Positions 47,793 to 57,538 of a DNA stretch of 64,000 bases are shown here, piece by piece. Below the pieces are notes generated by a model. It searched no databases. It saw only the letters and a list, made by a program, of their open reading frames with translations, and was not told the DNA's origin. The stretch is from contig NZ_CP107931.1 in the NCBI RefSeq assembly GCF_036023875.1, forward strand, positions 4,898,001-4,962,000, given 5' to 3'. The first letter of the stretch is position 1, and every line of letters begins with the position of its first letter. This stretch comes from Mycobacterium sp. NBC_00419 (GTDB taxonomy: Bacteria; Actinomycetota; Actinomycetes; Mycobacteriales; Mycobacteriaceae). The position numbers were made by a program, and so were the translations under genes.

Positions 47793-48959
47793 ATGCGAGT
47801 GGCGGTGGTGGCAGGCCCCGATCCGGGCCACGCGTTTCCCGCGATCGCGCTGTGTCTGCGGTTCGCCGCCGCCGGTGACCAGGCCGTTCTGCTCACCGGA
47901 ACCGAGCGCCTCGAGGTTGCCCGGGCCGCCGGAGTGGAGGCGGTCGAGCTCGCCGGTCTGGATCCCGTCGAAGGCGACGACGACAACGACGCCGGTGCCA
48001 AGATTCACCACCGGGCCGCCCGGATGGCCGTCCTCAACGTGCCGGTGTTGCAGCAGCACCGGCCCGATCTGGTGGTCTCCGATGCGATCACCGCGTGCGG
48101 GGGGATGGCCGCCGAGCTCATGGGCATCCCCTGGGTCGAGCTCAGCCCGCATCCGCTCTACCTGCCGTCGCGGGGGCTTCCGCCCATCGGCAGCGGCCTG
48201 GCTCCCGGCACCGGCCTGCGTGGGCGGGTGCGCGACACGATCATGCGCGCGCTGACGGCCAGGTCGTTGCGTGACGGCGAGCGCCAGCGTGGCGCCGCCC
48301 GGGTCGCGATCGGGCTACCGGCCGGTGATCCGGGTCCGCTGCGTCGCCTGATCGCCACCTTGCCGGCACTGGAGGTGCCGCGACCGGACTGGCCGGCCAA
48401 CGCCGTCGTCGTCGGTCCACTGCATGTCGAACCCACCTCGGCCGTGCTGCCGATCCCGCCCGGTGCCGGGCCGGTGATCGTCGTGGCCCCCTCGACGGCC
48501 ACCACCGGTGCCGAAGGGCTGGCCGAGCTGGCGCTGGGGCACCTGATCCCCGGGCAGACGCTGCCCGCCGGGTCGCGGGTGGTGATCTCGAGGCTGGCCG
48601 GCGGGGACGTTGAGGTGCCGCCGTGGGCGAGCGTGGGCCTGGGCCGCCAGGACGAGCTGCTCAGCCACGCCGATGTGGTGGTCTGCGGGGGAGGCCACGG
48701 CATGCTGTCCAAGACATTGATGGCCGAAGTTCCGATGGTGGTTGTGCCCGGCGGTGGCGATCAGTGGGAGCTGGCCAATCGTGTTGTGCGCCAAGGCAGT
48801 GCCCGGCTGATCCGGCCACTGACCGCCGAATCGCTGGTCGCCGAGCTTGGCGAGGTGCTGTCCTCGTCGCGCTATCGGGACGCGGCCAGGCGGGCGGGGG
48901 AGAGCATCACAGGGGTCGCCGATCCGGTACGGGTGTGCCACGAATCGGTGGCTGGGTAA
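47793..48959 (+). CDS. GT1-family glycosyltransferase (Rv2739c homologue)
   Basis: 388 aa. A GT-B fold of the UGT/MGT type: N-terminal GPDPGHAFPAIALCLRFAAAGDQAVLLTG, and the C-terminal donor-site region LLSHADVVVCGGGHGMLSKTLMAEVPMVVVPGGGDQWELANRVVRQG. The usual His and Asp/Gln of that motif are present. It probably moves a sugar from a nucleotide donor to a small lipid or metabolite. It is divergent from ephG with a 41-bp gap. Confidence 0.92.
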   Translation: MRVAVVAGPDPGHAFPAIALCLRFAAAGDQAVLLTGTERLEVARAAGVEAVELAGLDPVEGDDDNDAGAKIHHRAARMAVLNVPVLQQHRPDLVVSDAITACGGMAAELMGIPWVELSPHPLYLPSRGLPPIGSGLAPGTGLRGRVRDTIMRALTARSLRDGERQRGAARVAIGLPAGDPGPLRRLIATLPALEVPRPDWPANAVVVGPLHVEPTSAVLPIPPGAGPVIVVAPSTATTGAEGLAELALGHLIPGQTLPAGSRVVISRLAGGDVEVPPWASVGLGRQDELLSHADVVVCGGGHGMLSKTLMAEVPMVVVPGGGDQWELANRVVRQGSARLIRPLTAESLVAELGEVLSSSRYRDAARRAGESITGVADPVRVCHESVAG

Positions 48960-48968
48960 GTTGATGGC

Positions 48969-49163
48969 GTGCGGCTGACGGAATTCAACGAACTCGTCGA
49001 GGCGCAGTTCGGCTCGGTTCGCGGCTCCTCCCTGGTGGTGGACCACGTGCTGACCAAACTGGGCGGGCGGACCGCCGAGCAGGCTCTCGAGGCCGGTGTG
49101 GAGCCCCGCGAGATCTGGCGGGCGCTGTGCGCCGATTTCGACGTGCCCCGCGACCAGTGGTGA
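48969..49163 (+). CDS. DUF3046 protein
   Basis: 64 aa from GTG, 9 bp after the glycosyltransferase. The MRLTEFNELVEAQFG start and REIWRALCADFDVPRDQW end are typical of DUF3046, found before recA throughout actinobacteria. Function unknown. Confidence 0.93.
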   Translation: MRLTEFNELVEAQFGSVRGSSLVVDHVLTKLGGRTAEQALEAGVEPREIWRALCADFDVPRDQW

Positions 49164-49206
49164 CGCCGACCTGTTCATCGCGACACGCGGCGTGCCTCAC
49201 TTGCCC

Positions 49207-49222
49207 TCGAACACATGTTCGT
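49207..49222. promoter_or_regulatory. LexA (SOS) box before recA
   Basis: TCGAACACATGTTCGT differs from the mycobacterial palindrome TCGAACNNNNGTTCGA only in its last base. It lies 109 bp before the recA start and places recA under LexA repression. Confidence 0.9.
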
Positions 49223-49252
49223 TATTGTGATCGGAGTTCGACCGTCCCAGTT

Positions 49253-49275
49253 TTGTCGGTGCCTTGTCCTAGCGT
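49253..49275 (+). promoter_or_regulatory. RecA-NDp-type (PafBC-dependent) promoter
   Basis: TTGTCGGTG, 8 nt, then TAGCGT fits the RecA-NDp consensus TTGTCRGTG-N8-TANNNT exactly. In mycobacteria the PafBC activator uses this promoter for LexA-independent DNA-damage induction. The start codon of recA is 55 bp downstream. Confidence 0.88.
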
Positions 49276-49330
49276 CACGGCCAACTGACCAACACCGGTC
49301 AACCGAACACCGGAGAGAACGGAGCCCCCC

Positions 49331-50383
49331 ATGGCGCAAGCCCCTGATCGCGAGAAAGCCCTTGAACTCGCGCTCGCGCAGATCGAGAAGAATCACGGCA
49401 AAGGCTCGGTGATGCGCCTCGGTGACGAGGTCCGTCAGCCGATCTCAGTCATCCCGACCGGCTCCATCGCCCTGGATGTGGCGCTGGGCATCGGCGGCCT
49501 GCCTCGCGGCCGCATCATCGAGATCTACGGCCCGGAATCCTCGGGTAAGACCACCGTCGCACTGCACGCGGTGGCCAACGCCCAGGCGGCCGGCGGCATC
49601 GCGGCGTTCATCGACGCCGAGCACGCCCTGGATCCCGAGTACGCCGCCAACCTCGGCGTGGACACCGACTCGCTGCTGGTCAGCCAGCCCGACACCGGTG
49701 AGCAGGCGCTCGAGATCGCCGACATGCTGATCCGCTCGGGCGCCATCGACATCATCGTCATCGACTCGGTGGCCGCTCTGGTGCCCCGCGCCGAGATCGA
49801 GGGCGAGATGGGGGACAGCCACGTCGGCCTGCAGGCCCGGTTGATGAGCCAGGCGCTGCGCAAGATCACCGGCGCCCTGAGCAACTCGGGCACCACCGCG
49901 ATCTTCATCAACCAGCTGCGCGAGAAGATCGGCGTGATGTTCGGCTCGCCCGAAACCACAACGGGTGGTAAGGCATTGAAGTTCTACGCCTCCGTGCGTC
50001 TGGACGTGCGCCGCATCGAGACGCTCAAGGACGGCACCGACGCGGTGGGCAACCGCACCCGCTGCAAAGTGGTCAAGAACAAGGTGTCCCCGCCGTTCAA
50101 GCAGGCCGAGTTCGACATCCTCTACGGCAAGGGCATCAGCCGTGAGGGTTCGCTCATCGACATGGGCGTCGATCAGGGCTTCATCCGCAAGTCCGGGTCG
50201 TGGTTCACCTACGAGGGTGAGCAGTTGGGCCAGGGCAAGGAGAACGCCCGCAACTTCCTCATCGAGAACCCCAACGTGGGCAACGAGATCGAGAAGAAGA
50301 TCAAAGAAAAGCTCGGTATCGGTGCGGTGATCACCGATGGCGCCGCCGTCGATGACGTTCTGCCCGCCCCAGTCGACTTCTGA
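49331..50383 (+). CDS. recA: RecA recombinase, intein-free
   Basis: 350 aa. Catalyses strand exchange and LexA autocleavage. Walker A GPESSGKT near residues 67-74, [12 protein letters not shown], and [26 protein letters not shown]. There is no intein insertion of the M. tuberculosis kind. Start ATG has GGAG 9-10 nt upstream. recX overlaps the last 32 bp. Confidence 0.99.
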   Translation: MAQAPDREKALELALAQIEKNHGKGSVMRLGDEVRQPISVIPTGSIALDVALGIGGLPRGRIIEIYGPESSGKTTVALHAVANAQAAGGIAAFIDAEHALDPEYAANLGVDTDSLLVSQPDTGEQALEIADMLIRSGAIDIIVIDSVAALVPRAEIEGEMGDSHVGLQARLMSQALRKITGALSNSGTTAIFINQLREKIGVMFGSPETTTGGKALKFYASVRLDVRRIETLKDGTDAVGNRTRCKVVKNKVSPPFKQAEFDILYGKGISREGSLIDMGVDQGFIRKSGSWFTYEGEQLGQGKENARNFLIENPNVGNEIEKKIKEKLGIGAVITDGAAVDDVLPAPVDF

Positions 50384-50870
50384 CAAGCGCGGTGAGCAGG
50401 CGCACGCGTTGTGCCTGCGTCTGCTCACTGTGCGGTCGCGGACGCGTTCCGAGCTGGCCGGCCAGCTGACCAAGCGAGGCTATCCCGAGGATGTCTCCGA
50501 GTCGGTGCTCGACCGGTTGGCCGCTGTCGGGCTGATCGATGACGCCGACTTCGCCGAGCAGTGGGTGCGGTCCAGGCGGGTGCGATCCGGAAAAGGTAAG
50601 CGCGCCTTAGCTTCTGAGCTGCGTACCAAGGGTGTCGATGACGATGTCATCGCCACCGCGCTCGCGGATATCGACGCCGACACCGAGCGGCGGCTGGCCG
50701 AGGAGTTGGTGGAGCGCAAGCTGCGCCGGGAGGCTCTCTCCGACACCGACGACACCAAGGTGATCCGACGACTCGTCGGCATGCTGGCCCGGCGCGGCTA
50801 CAGCCAGAACATGGCGGTTGCGGTGGTCAGGGACGGGCTGGCCGCAGAGCGGGAGCGCCGCCGGGTCTGA
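50352..50870 (+). CDS. recX: RecA regulator RecX
   Basis: 172 aa from ATG 50352, inside the end of recA, as in M. tuberculosis. Three-helix repeats: [51 protein letters not shown] and two further copies. It inhibits RecA filament extension; overlap with recA allows a low, coupled level of translation. Confidence 0.96.
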   Translation: MTFCPPQSTSDKRGEQAHALCLRLLTVRSRTRSELAGQLTKRGYPEDVSESVLDRLAAVGLIDDADFAEQWVRSRRVRSGKGKRALASELRTKGVDDDVIATALADIDADTERRLAEELVERKLRREALSDTDDTKVIRRLVGMLARRGYSQNMAVAVVRDGLAAERERRRV

Positions 50871-50893
50871 TCACGCCGGCAGGGCGAATCGCC

Positions 50894-51124
50894 TCACCAG
50901 CTCAGGACCAGGCCGCGACGGTTGTCCCGGGTGGGCGTGATCTCTCCGACGTGCGGGGCGCGGGTCTGGGGCACCGCCTTGATCGACACGCTGCCACTGG
51001 TCTCGCACCTGACGTGACTGCCCGCATCGTGACAGGTCTGCCGGGCATCGGCGACGGGCGCCGAAACCAGCGACGCGATAACGATCGCCGCCATCAGCAG
51101 CGGGCTCTTCCCTCGTACGGTCAT
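50894..51124 (-). CDS. Small secreted protein
   Basis: 76 aa from ATG 51124. Signal peptide KSPLLMAAIVIASLVSAPVADA, cut likely after ADA; the mature peptide has two cysteines (QTCHDAGSHVRCETSGSVSIK) that can pair. No family recognised. GAGAGGAATTTCCGC lies before the start. It follows the other small secreted gene at 51606 in the same direction. Confidence 0.72.
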   Translation of the reverse strand: MTVRGKSPLLMAAIVIASLVSAPVADARQTCHDAGSHVRCETSGSVSIKAVPQTRAPHVGEITPTRDNRRGLVLSW

Positions 51125-51174
51125 GCGGAAATTCCTCTCGCGGGGCATCGGTTCTGGGGTCGCAGCCGATCTCG

Positions 51175-51606
51175 TCATGGGCAGGCCGATACGAGAATCC
51201 GGGCACCCGGGTCGAAGCTGGCATTTGCCTGCGCAGCGTGCGCGAAGGCGTCGTCACGCGCGGCCTCCACGGTAGGCCCGGCGCCACCGGACACCACTCC
51301 GGTGTCGTCCGAACCGACGGAGACCACGCACAGGCTGTCGTTGGTGACCTCGTCGCGGCTGCACTCCTGGGCACCGGACTGCTGGCAGGCTGCGATCACC
51401 GCCGCTGACGCTGACTCGTTGGTGGGCCCACTGGCCGAAAAGCCGGTCAGCGCACCGTTGAGTACACCTGAGCCGACGGCCTGCGAGATGTCGCCGACCT
51501 GCTCGACGGCGCCGTCCGGGCCGCCAGCCCACGCCGTACCGACCGATAGCGTGGCCACGACGGCGCCGATGGCGAAGATCGTAGATGTCTTGCGATTGAG
51601 GGCCAT
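51175..51606 (-). CDS. Secreted protein, DUF4189-like
   Basis: 143 aa from ATG 51606. Signal peptide TSTIFAIGAVVATLSVGTAWA, then a mature domain with four cysteines (AACQQSGAQECSRD, LCVVSVG and a terminal SACP). The AACQQSGAQEC and DAFAHA segments resemble DUF4189 secreted proteins of actinobacteria. Function unknown. Confidence 0.75.
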   Translation of the reverse strand: MALNRKTSTIFAIGAVVATLSVGTAWAGGPDGAVEQVGDISQAVGSGVLNGALTGFSASGPTNESASAAVIAACQQSGAQECSRDEVTNDSLCVVSVGSDDTGVVSGGAGPTVEAARDDAFAHAAQANASFDPGARILVSACP

Positions 51607-51701
51607 TCGGGTCCTGTCTTCGTCCAGCGGATGAACTGTCACTGTAGCCGCGAGTCTGGGTGCCTATCGCGAATTCGGACCGCACCCGTAGGCTTTCGTG
51701 A

Positions 51702-52526
51702 ATGCGGATCTCGGTCAAGCTCGCACCCACCTTCGACTACCCCGAACTCGAACAGTTCTGGCGGAGCGCCGACGAACTCGGCTTCGAGGCGGTGTGGAAC
51801 TACGACCACTTCTACGGTCTGGTCGAGAACACCAAACCGACGCATGAGGGGTGGACGACGCTGGCCGCGATGGCGGTGGTGACACGCCACGCCCGAATCG
51901 GCTGCATGGTGACCGGTGTGACGTACCGCAACCCGGCGATCCTGGCCAAGATGGCAGTCACCGTCGACCACATCAGCGGCGGCAGGCTGGATTTCGGCAT
52001 CGGTGCGGGCTGGCATGAGGCCGAGCACCGCGGCTACGGCATCGATTTTCCCAGTCCCGGAACGCGTGTCGCGATGCTCGATGAAGCGCTGACGGTCATC
52101 CGCCGGCTGTGGACCGAGGAGTCGGTCACCTTCGAGGGCCGCTTCTACACCCTCGCCGACGCGATCTGCGAACCCAAACCACTTCAGCGTCCGCATCCAC
52201 CGATCATCATCGGCGGGTCACAGCCCAAGATGTTGCGCGTCATCGCCCGGCACGCCGACGAGTGGAACATGCCCAGTCATCAGGGCCCGCAGGAGTGGGG
52301 CGAGGCCAGCGGCCGGCTGTCCGAAGCGTGCGCCGAGGTCGGCCGCGACCCCGCCGAGGTCCGTCGCTCGGTTCAGCTGTTCCTGCATCCGCGTGAACCC
52401 GAGCAGGTCGACAGCCAACTCGACTTACTTTCGCACTACGAGGAACTCGGCTGCCAGCACGCCGTGCTGTCGTTCTACCAGCCGCCGTCGGTCGAGCTGC
52501 TGAAGCGGTGCGCACAGCTGCGTTAG
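51702..52526 (+). CDS. LLM-class F420-dependent oxidoreductase
   Basis: 274 aa. Luciferase-like barrel with RISVKLAPTFDYPELEQFWRSADELGFEAVWNYDHFYG, GCMVTGVTYRNPAILAKMAVTVDHISGGRLDFGIGAGWHEAEHRGYGIDFP and HPPIIIGGSQPKMLRVIARHADEWN. In mycobacteria such proteins use cofactor F420. Substrate unknown. Distinct from the FMN NtaA-type enzyme at 29020. Confidence 0.93.
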   Translation: MRISVKLAPTFDYPELEQFWRSADELGFEAVWNYDHFYGLVENTKPTHEGWTTLAAMAVVTRHARIGCMVTGVTYRNPAILAKMAVTVDHISGGRLDFGIGAGWHEAEHRGYGIDFPSPGTRVAMLDEALTVIRRLWTEESVTFEGRFYTLADAICEPKPLQRPHPPIIIGGSQPKMLRVIARHADEWNMPSHQGPQEWGEASGRLSEACAEVGRDPAEVRRSVQLFLHPREPEQVDSQLDLLSHYEELGCQHAVLSFYQPPSVELLKRCAQLR

Positions 52527-52553
52527 CGGCAGCGGAATCCAGAGGACGTCGAC

Positions 52554-53864
52554 GTGGCGGTTAGCGCTCAATCGGGGCGTTCTGCGATGCGGGTGGTTAT
52601 CGCAGTCGCGGTGGTCGTAGCCGGCGTGATCGTGGCATTCGTGCTCGGACTTGTCGTTCTGCTGCTCGCCGCCCGTCTCGTCACGGCGCCTTGGGTTTTC
52701 GTCGGCGCAGGCTTCCTCGCACTTGTTGCGGGCGGCCTGGTGACCATCCTCGCGGTTGGCAAGATCCTCCGGCTCAATGGCACGTGGCGATCGACCCTTT
52801 GTCTCTGCCTCGGCCTGGCGATGATCGCGGCGATCACCGCTCAGTGCACCATCTTCGACAGATTCCCGTCGATGCCGGTCGAGCCCGATCCGCCGGGAGT
52901 CCAATACTGGTCGATTCCCGACGGCCGGCTTGCTTACTACCACCTGTCGGCGGCCCCCACGTCCGGCAGGCATGCACCTGTCGTTTTCCTGCACGGTGGC
53001 CCGGGGACGCCCGGTGAGGGGTTGCCAATGGGCAGTGTGGAACTGGCTGCACACGGCTACGACGTCTACTCCTACGACCAACTCGGAGCGGGCCGTTCCT
53101 CCCGATTGCGTGACGTCACCCACTACACCGTCGAGCAGGCTGTGGACAACCTCGATCAGGTGCGACGCGCGATCGGCGCCACGAAGATGATCTTGATAGG
53201 ACGGTCCTGGGGCGGCTCGTTGCTCGCCCAGTACGTGGCGCGTCACCCCGATCGCGTCGAGCGGGCGGTCTTCGTCACGCCCGGCACGATCTGGGGTGGG
53301 CTCGACGAGGACGTCGGCGAACCGTGGCCGACACGCGACGCTGCGGACCGGCGCGAGTACGAAAAACTCACGGGACGAACCCGAACTCTGCTGCAAAGTC
53401 TTCTGCTTGGAGTCAGCCCCAACGCGGCCCACGCCTTCGTACCGGACCGAGAAGCTGACAGCTGGATGCGGGCAGTGGCCCTGACCGGGCGCAGCGCGAC
53501 CGCGTGTTCTGGCCTGCCCCGGGCCCCGGCTCACCGTAACCTGCAGGGCTTCTACAGCAATCAGATGCTCGTCGCGGATTTCGGCACCGCCGCTGACCCC
53601 CGGCCCGCTCTAGCGCAGGTGCATGTCCCAGCACTCATCATGGCGGCACAATGTGATTTCGTCCGCTGGCCGGTCACGCGACGCTACGTCGACGCCATCC
53701 CTGGAGCAGTGCTCGTTCCCGTCGGCAATGCAGGACATGGAATTGCCGACGATCAGCCGGCGCTGTTCACCCGTCTGATCACGGAGTTCATCACCGGCCA
53801 GCCCCTGGAGTCGCCACCATGGCGCTCGCCTGCGGATCCGTGGACCAGTCCGCCGGGCCACTGA
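52554..53864 (+). CDS. Alpha/beta hydrolase (prolyl iminopeptidase-like) with N-terminal membrane domain
   Basis: 436 aa. Three membrane helices (about 13-42, 44-68, 78-100) precede a hydrolase domain with oxyanion segment FLHGGPGTPG, nucleophile elbow GRSWGG and terminal His in GNAGHGI. These marks are typical of the prolyl iminopeptidase branch (peptidase S33). The active domain is probably outside the membrane. The membrane part is not usual for the family. Confidence 0.87.
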   Translation: MAVSAQSGRSAMRVVIAVAVVVAGVIVAFVLGLVVLLLAARLVTAPWVFVGAGFLALVAGGLVTILAVGKILRLNGTWRSTLCLCLGLAMIAAITAQCTIFDRFPSMPVEPDPPGVQYWSIPDGRLAYYHLSAAPTSGRHAPVVFLHGGPGTPGEGLPMGSVELAAHGYDVYSYDQLGAGRSSRLRDVTHYTVEQAVDNLDQVRRAIGATKMILIGRSWGGSLLAQYVARHPDRVERAVFVTPGTIWGGLDEDVGEPWPTRDAADRREYEKLTGRTRTLLQSLLLGVSPNAAHAFVPDREADSWMRAVALTGRSATACSGLPRAPAHRNLQGFYSNQMLVADFGTAADPRPALAQVHVPALIMAAQCDFVRWPVTRRYVDAIPGAVLVPVGNAGHGIADDQPALFTRLITEFITGQPLESPPWRSPADPWTSPPGH

Positions 53865-53904
53865 ACATGCAGCGGGGATGGCAGCCAACCGAATTGGCCG
53901 ACTG

Positions 53905-55935
53905 TCAGAACCCTGGGATGGGCCGACCCTCGCCGGTCTCACCGGTGTGCGCGTGAGCCCGAAATACCGCCGTGATCTCGGCGACCCTGCGGTCGGCGCG
54001 CAGCTGCTCGAAGGTCTGCGGCAACGGCAGCCGCCAGTTCGGGTACTCGTCGATGGTGCCGGGCAGGTTGGGCTGGCGTGCTTCACCGATCACGTCGTAG
54101 GGTGAGACGAACTTCACCCGGCTTGGAGTCGACGCCAGGAAGCGATGCATCGCGACCACGATCGCGGCGTCGTCGGACTCGGCTGAGGCCAGCAGCCCCT
54201 CGGAACACAACAGCGCGACCCACTCCGCACGCTGACTCGCGGCTGATCGCTGCTCGGCCGCGACGTCGTCGAGCAGTCCCAGCTCTGCCCGCGCGCGCAC
54301 ATGTTCGCCCTTGAGGAATCCCGACGCGGTGGGCAGGTCGTGGGTGGACAGACTCGCCGCGGCGCGCGCGGGCCACTTCGCCGACGGCAACAACGGTTGC
54401 TCCGGGTCGGACTCGTCGCGCACAAACCAGGAGACCGCCGACCCCAGCATCCCGTTGGCCGCCAGCGCCTCGGTCACCTCCGGCTCCACCGTGCCCAGAT
54501 CCTCACCGACGACGACCGCACCGGCGCGCTGCGCCTCCAGCGCCAGCACCGCGAGCATCACCTCGGCGTCGTAGTGCACGTAGGTACCCCGGTCCGGGGT
54601 ATCGCCCGGCGGGATCCACCACAGCCGCCACAGCCCGGCCACGTGGTCGATCCGCACACCGTCGGCGTGGGAAAGGATGGCACGCAACATCTCCCGCAGC
54701 GCGCCGTAGCCGGTGGCGGCCAGCCGGTCCGGTCGCCACGGCGGCAGTCCCCAGTCCTGGCCGGGCGGGGTGAAGTTGTCCGGCGGCGCACCGACACTCA
54801 CCCCGGTGGCCAACACGTCGGACAGCGCCCACGCATCGGCCCCGTCGGCATCGACTCCGACGGGCAGGTCGTGCAGCACCCCGAGCGCCATCCCGGTGTC
54901 TCGCGCGGTGTCCCGCACCGCCCTGAGCTGTTCGGCGCACTGGGACTGCACCCAGGCGTGAAAGGCGATCCGGGGAGCCAACTCTCGCCGGGCCGCCGCC
55001 ACGGCCGCGCCCGCTGCGTCGCGCAGCGGCACCGGCCAGCGCGACCAGCGCCCGCCGTGACGTTCGGCGAGTGCACAGTAGGTGGCCCAATCGGCCAGTC
55101 CCGCGCCACCCGGTGAGTCATCCAGCGGGTCCGGCCGGCCCTCGTCACGCCAAAGGATCTCCAACGCAGCGCGTTTGGCCGACCACACCAGATCGTGGTC
55201 GATCCGGGGGGTTGTCGCCGACACCCGTAGCGCGTCGACTTCCGCGCGACTATCCGGGGTGGCATGCCGGTAGACGTCGAGGTCTTCGATGCGCAACGCC
55301 AGCGGGTTGGCGAATCGGCGGCTCGACGGGGTGTAGGGGGAGGGCTGCACCGGATGGGTCGGGCCGGGCGCGTGCAGTGGATTCAGCAGAACAGCGCCCG
55401 CACCGTGTTCGGCGGCGGTCCAGTCGATGAATTCACGAAGGTCGCCCCAGTCGCCGATACCCCACGACTTCGCCGACCGCATCGCATAGAGCTGCAGCAT
55501 CCATCCCCAGGTCGCCGGGGCCACCGGCACCTGCGGGGGAGCCACGACCACGGTGGACTGCTGCCCGTCACGGGTGTGCAGGTGATACCACCCGGTCGCC
55601 ATCCCGGCGGGAAACTCGTCGCGCACCTCGGTCTGCTCGCCGTCCTCGTCGACCAACAGCGCTGCCCCCGGTAGCGACCGCGCCTGCCCGTCCGCCCGCA
55701 CCGCGATGGTCGGTGCCAGCGCACCCGCATCGGCATGCTGCGCCAGCGTATCCAGCTCAACGCGCCGGGCGGCTTCGGTACCGGCATCGACGTCGAGCAG
55801 GCCCAGCACCCGGGTCACCACATCGGCGTCGACCTGCACCGTCTCGCGTCGTTCGTTGCGGTAGGACGTGGCGACCCCGTGTGCGGCGGCCAGCCGGCGC
55901 AGATCCTCGGGCACCGGTTTCGGGCGCGGAAGCAT
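53905..55935 (-). CDS. malQ: 4-alpha-glucanotransferase
   Basis: 676 aa. Amylomaltase (GH77) that rearranges maltodextrins and glycogen fragments. Visible: AMRSAKSWGIGDWGDLREFIDW, LLNPLHAPGPTHPVQPSPYTPSSRRF, nucleophile Asp in ADGVRIDHVAGLWRLWWIP, acid/base Glu in VVGEDLGTVEPEV, and STHDLPTASGF. The N-terminal ~130 residues are the extension found in actinobacterial MalQ. Located here next to glutamate transport genes, away from other glycogen genes. Confidence 0.96.
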   Translation of the reverse strand: MLPRPKPVPEDLRRLAAAHGVATSYRNERRETVQVDADVVTRVLGLLDVDAGTEAARRVELDTLAQHADAGALAPTIAVRADGQARSLPGAALLVDEDGEQTEVRDEFPAGMATGWYHLHTRDGQQSTVVVAPPQVPVAPATWGWMLQLYAMRSAKSWGIGDWGDLREFIDWTAAEHGAGAVLLNPLHAPGPTHPVQPSPYTPSSRRFANPLALRIEDLDVYRHATPDSRAEVDALRVSATTPRIDHDLVWSAKRAALEILWRDEGRPDPLDDSPGGAGLADWATYCALAERHGGRWSRWPVPLRDAAGAAVAAARRELAPRIAFHAWVQSQCAEQLRAVRDTARDTGMALGVLHDLPVGVDADGADAWALSDVLATGVSVGAPPDNFTPPGQDWGLPPWRPDRLAATGYGALREMLRAILSHADGVRIDHVAGLWRLWWIPPGDTPDRGTYVHYDAEVMLAVLALEAQRAGAVVVGEDLGTVEPEVTEALAANGMLGSAVSWFVRDESDPEQPLLPSAKWPARAAASLSTHDLPTASGFLKGEHVRARAELGLLDDVAAEQRSAASQRAEWVALLCSEGLLASAESDDAAIVVAMHRFLASTPSRVKFVSPYDVIGEARQPNLPGTIDEYPNWRLPLPQTFEQLRADRRVAEITAVFRAHAHTGETGEGRPIPGF

Positions 55936-55984
55936 CCTGTTCCTATACCCCGGGCGTCATCCTTCACACGCCCGGGCGCCACCG

Positions 55985-56848
55985 TCAGTCGCCAGGCTCC
56001 AGTTCGGCTTGCGCATGCATCGGCGCGGGCCCGCGCTTGGAGCGGCGCAGCCGCCGTTCGAGCCGGGTCGCAGCCGCCGACAGTGCGAAGTTCGCGCTGA
56101 TCATCAGCACGGCGATGACGATCAGTGCGGGCACGTAATTGCCGTACGACGATCCGACTACCGTGCCCTGGCGCACCATCTCGACGTAGGTGATCTGGTA
56201 GCCGATCGCGGTGTCCTTGAGCACCACCACCAGCTGGGAAACCAGCACCGGCAGCATCGCGGTGACCGCCTGCGGCAACAGGATCGAGCGCATGGTCTGA
56301 CCCCACGTCAGGCCCAGCGACGCGGCCGCCTCGCCCTGGCCGCGGGGAAGCGAAGCGACACCGGAACGGACGATCTCGGCGATGACTGCCCCGTTGTAGA
56401 GGGTCAAGCCGGTCACCACACCGGCCAGGGCCAGGTGCTTGGACGGGAAGGTGTCGTAGAGAGCGAACAGGAAGTACGCGAAGATCATCATGATCAGCAC
56501 CGGAACGGCGCGGAAGAACTCCACGATGACCGCACATGCCCAGCTGACCGCGCCGATGCGCGACATCCTGCCCACGCCGAGTGCGAAACCGAGGACGACC
56601 GCCAGCACGATCGACAGCCCCGCCGCGATGAGCGTGCCCTCGATGCCCGGCAGCACATAGGTTTTCCAGAGGTTGGCCGTCAGGAACGGCTCCCACTTGG
56701 CCGCGGTCAGCTGCCCCCTGCTGGCCAGCCTGGCGATCACCACCCACGCCACGAGTGCGACGATCAGGATCGTGACGCCCGAGATGATCCGGTTGCGGAT
56801 CCGCGCGCGGGGTCCCGGTGCGTCGAAAAGAATTGAGGCTGTGCTCAT
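55985..56848 (-). CDS. gluD: Glutamate ABC transporter permease GluD
   Basis: 287 aa. HisM/GlnP-type permease with about five helices and the EAA loop EAAASLGLTWGQTMRSILLPQAV. Last gene of a gluABCD-like operon; it overlaps gluC by 4 nt. The C-terminus is basic (RLERRLRRSKRG). Confidence 0.94.
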   Translation of the reverse strand: MSTASILFDAPGPRARIRNRIISGVTILIVALVAWVVIARLASRGQLTAAKWEPFLTANLWKTYVLPGIEGTLIAAGLSIVLAVVLGFALGVGRMSRIGAVSWACAVIVEFFRAVPVLIMMIFAYFLFALYDTFPSKHLALAGVVTGLTLYNGAVIAEIVRSGVASLPRGQGEAAASLGLTWGQTMRSILLPQAVTAMLPVLVSQLVVVLKDTAIGYQITYVEMVRQGTVVGSSYGNYVPALIVIAVLMISANFALSAAATRLERRLRRSKRGPAPMHAQAELEPGD

Positions 56849-57525
56849 CTGGACACTGCCAGGCGCTTGCCGAGCCAGCCGAACAACAGCCCCGTCGGCA
56901 ACGTCAGGACGACGAAGCCCAACGCGAAGATCGAGCCCACCGTCAGCAGCGCCGCGGTGTTCTCGATCATCTCCTTCATGAGCAGCGCCGCCTCGGCCAC
57001 TCCGATCGCCGACGCGATCGTGGTGTTCTTCGTCAACGCGATCAGCACTGAGCCCAGCGGAATCAGCACTGAACGAAATGCCTGTGGCAGCAGGATTATT
57101 CGCAGGTTCTGCCCGAACGTGAAGCCCAGCGATCGGGCGGCTTCGGCCTGGCCCAGCGGCACAGTGTTGACCCCGGAGCGCACCGTCTCACAGACGAACG
57201 AGGCGGTGTAGACCGTCAGCCCGAGCACCGCCAGCCGAAAGTTGCTGTCCTCGATCGAGGTCAGCGACTTCGGGTCGACCAGTGTGATGCCCAGGGTCTG
57301 CGCCAGACCGAAGGAACAGAACAGGATGATCAGCGTCAGCGGCGTATTGCGAACCACGTTGACGTAGGACGTACCCAGCCAGTTGAGCATCGGCACCGGA
57401 GCCAGCCGCATCGCGGCCAGCACCGTACCGAGGATCAGCGCGCCGACCGCCGAGAACACCGTCAGCTGGATGGTGGTCCAGAACGCCTCGAAGATCTGGG
57501 GGCGATACTCGCTGAAGACCTCCAC
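56845..57525 (-). CDS. gluC: Glutamate ABC transporter permease GluC
   Basis: 226 aa from GTG 57525; the longer frame reads into gluB. EAA loop EAARSLGFTFGQNLRIILLPQAFRSVLIPLG, five helices. It pairs with GluD to form the membrane channel. Confidence 0.94.
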   Translation of the reverse strand: MEVFSEYRPQIFEAFWTTIQLTVFSAVGALILGTVLAAMRLAPVPMLNWLGTSYVNVVRNTPLTLIILFCSFGLAQTLGITLVDPKSLTSIEDSNFRLAVLGLTVYTASFVCETVRSGVNTVPLGQAEAARSLGFTFGQNLRIILLPQAFRSVLIPLGSVLIALTKNTTIASAIGVAEAALLMKEMIENTAALLTVGSIFALGFVVLTLPTGLLFGWLGKRLAVSR

Positions 57526-57538
57526 GCTGTCGCTAGTC

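Noticed and set aside
49331..50383. Possible RecA intein
   Set aside because: The protein is 350 aa with uninterrupted motifs.
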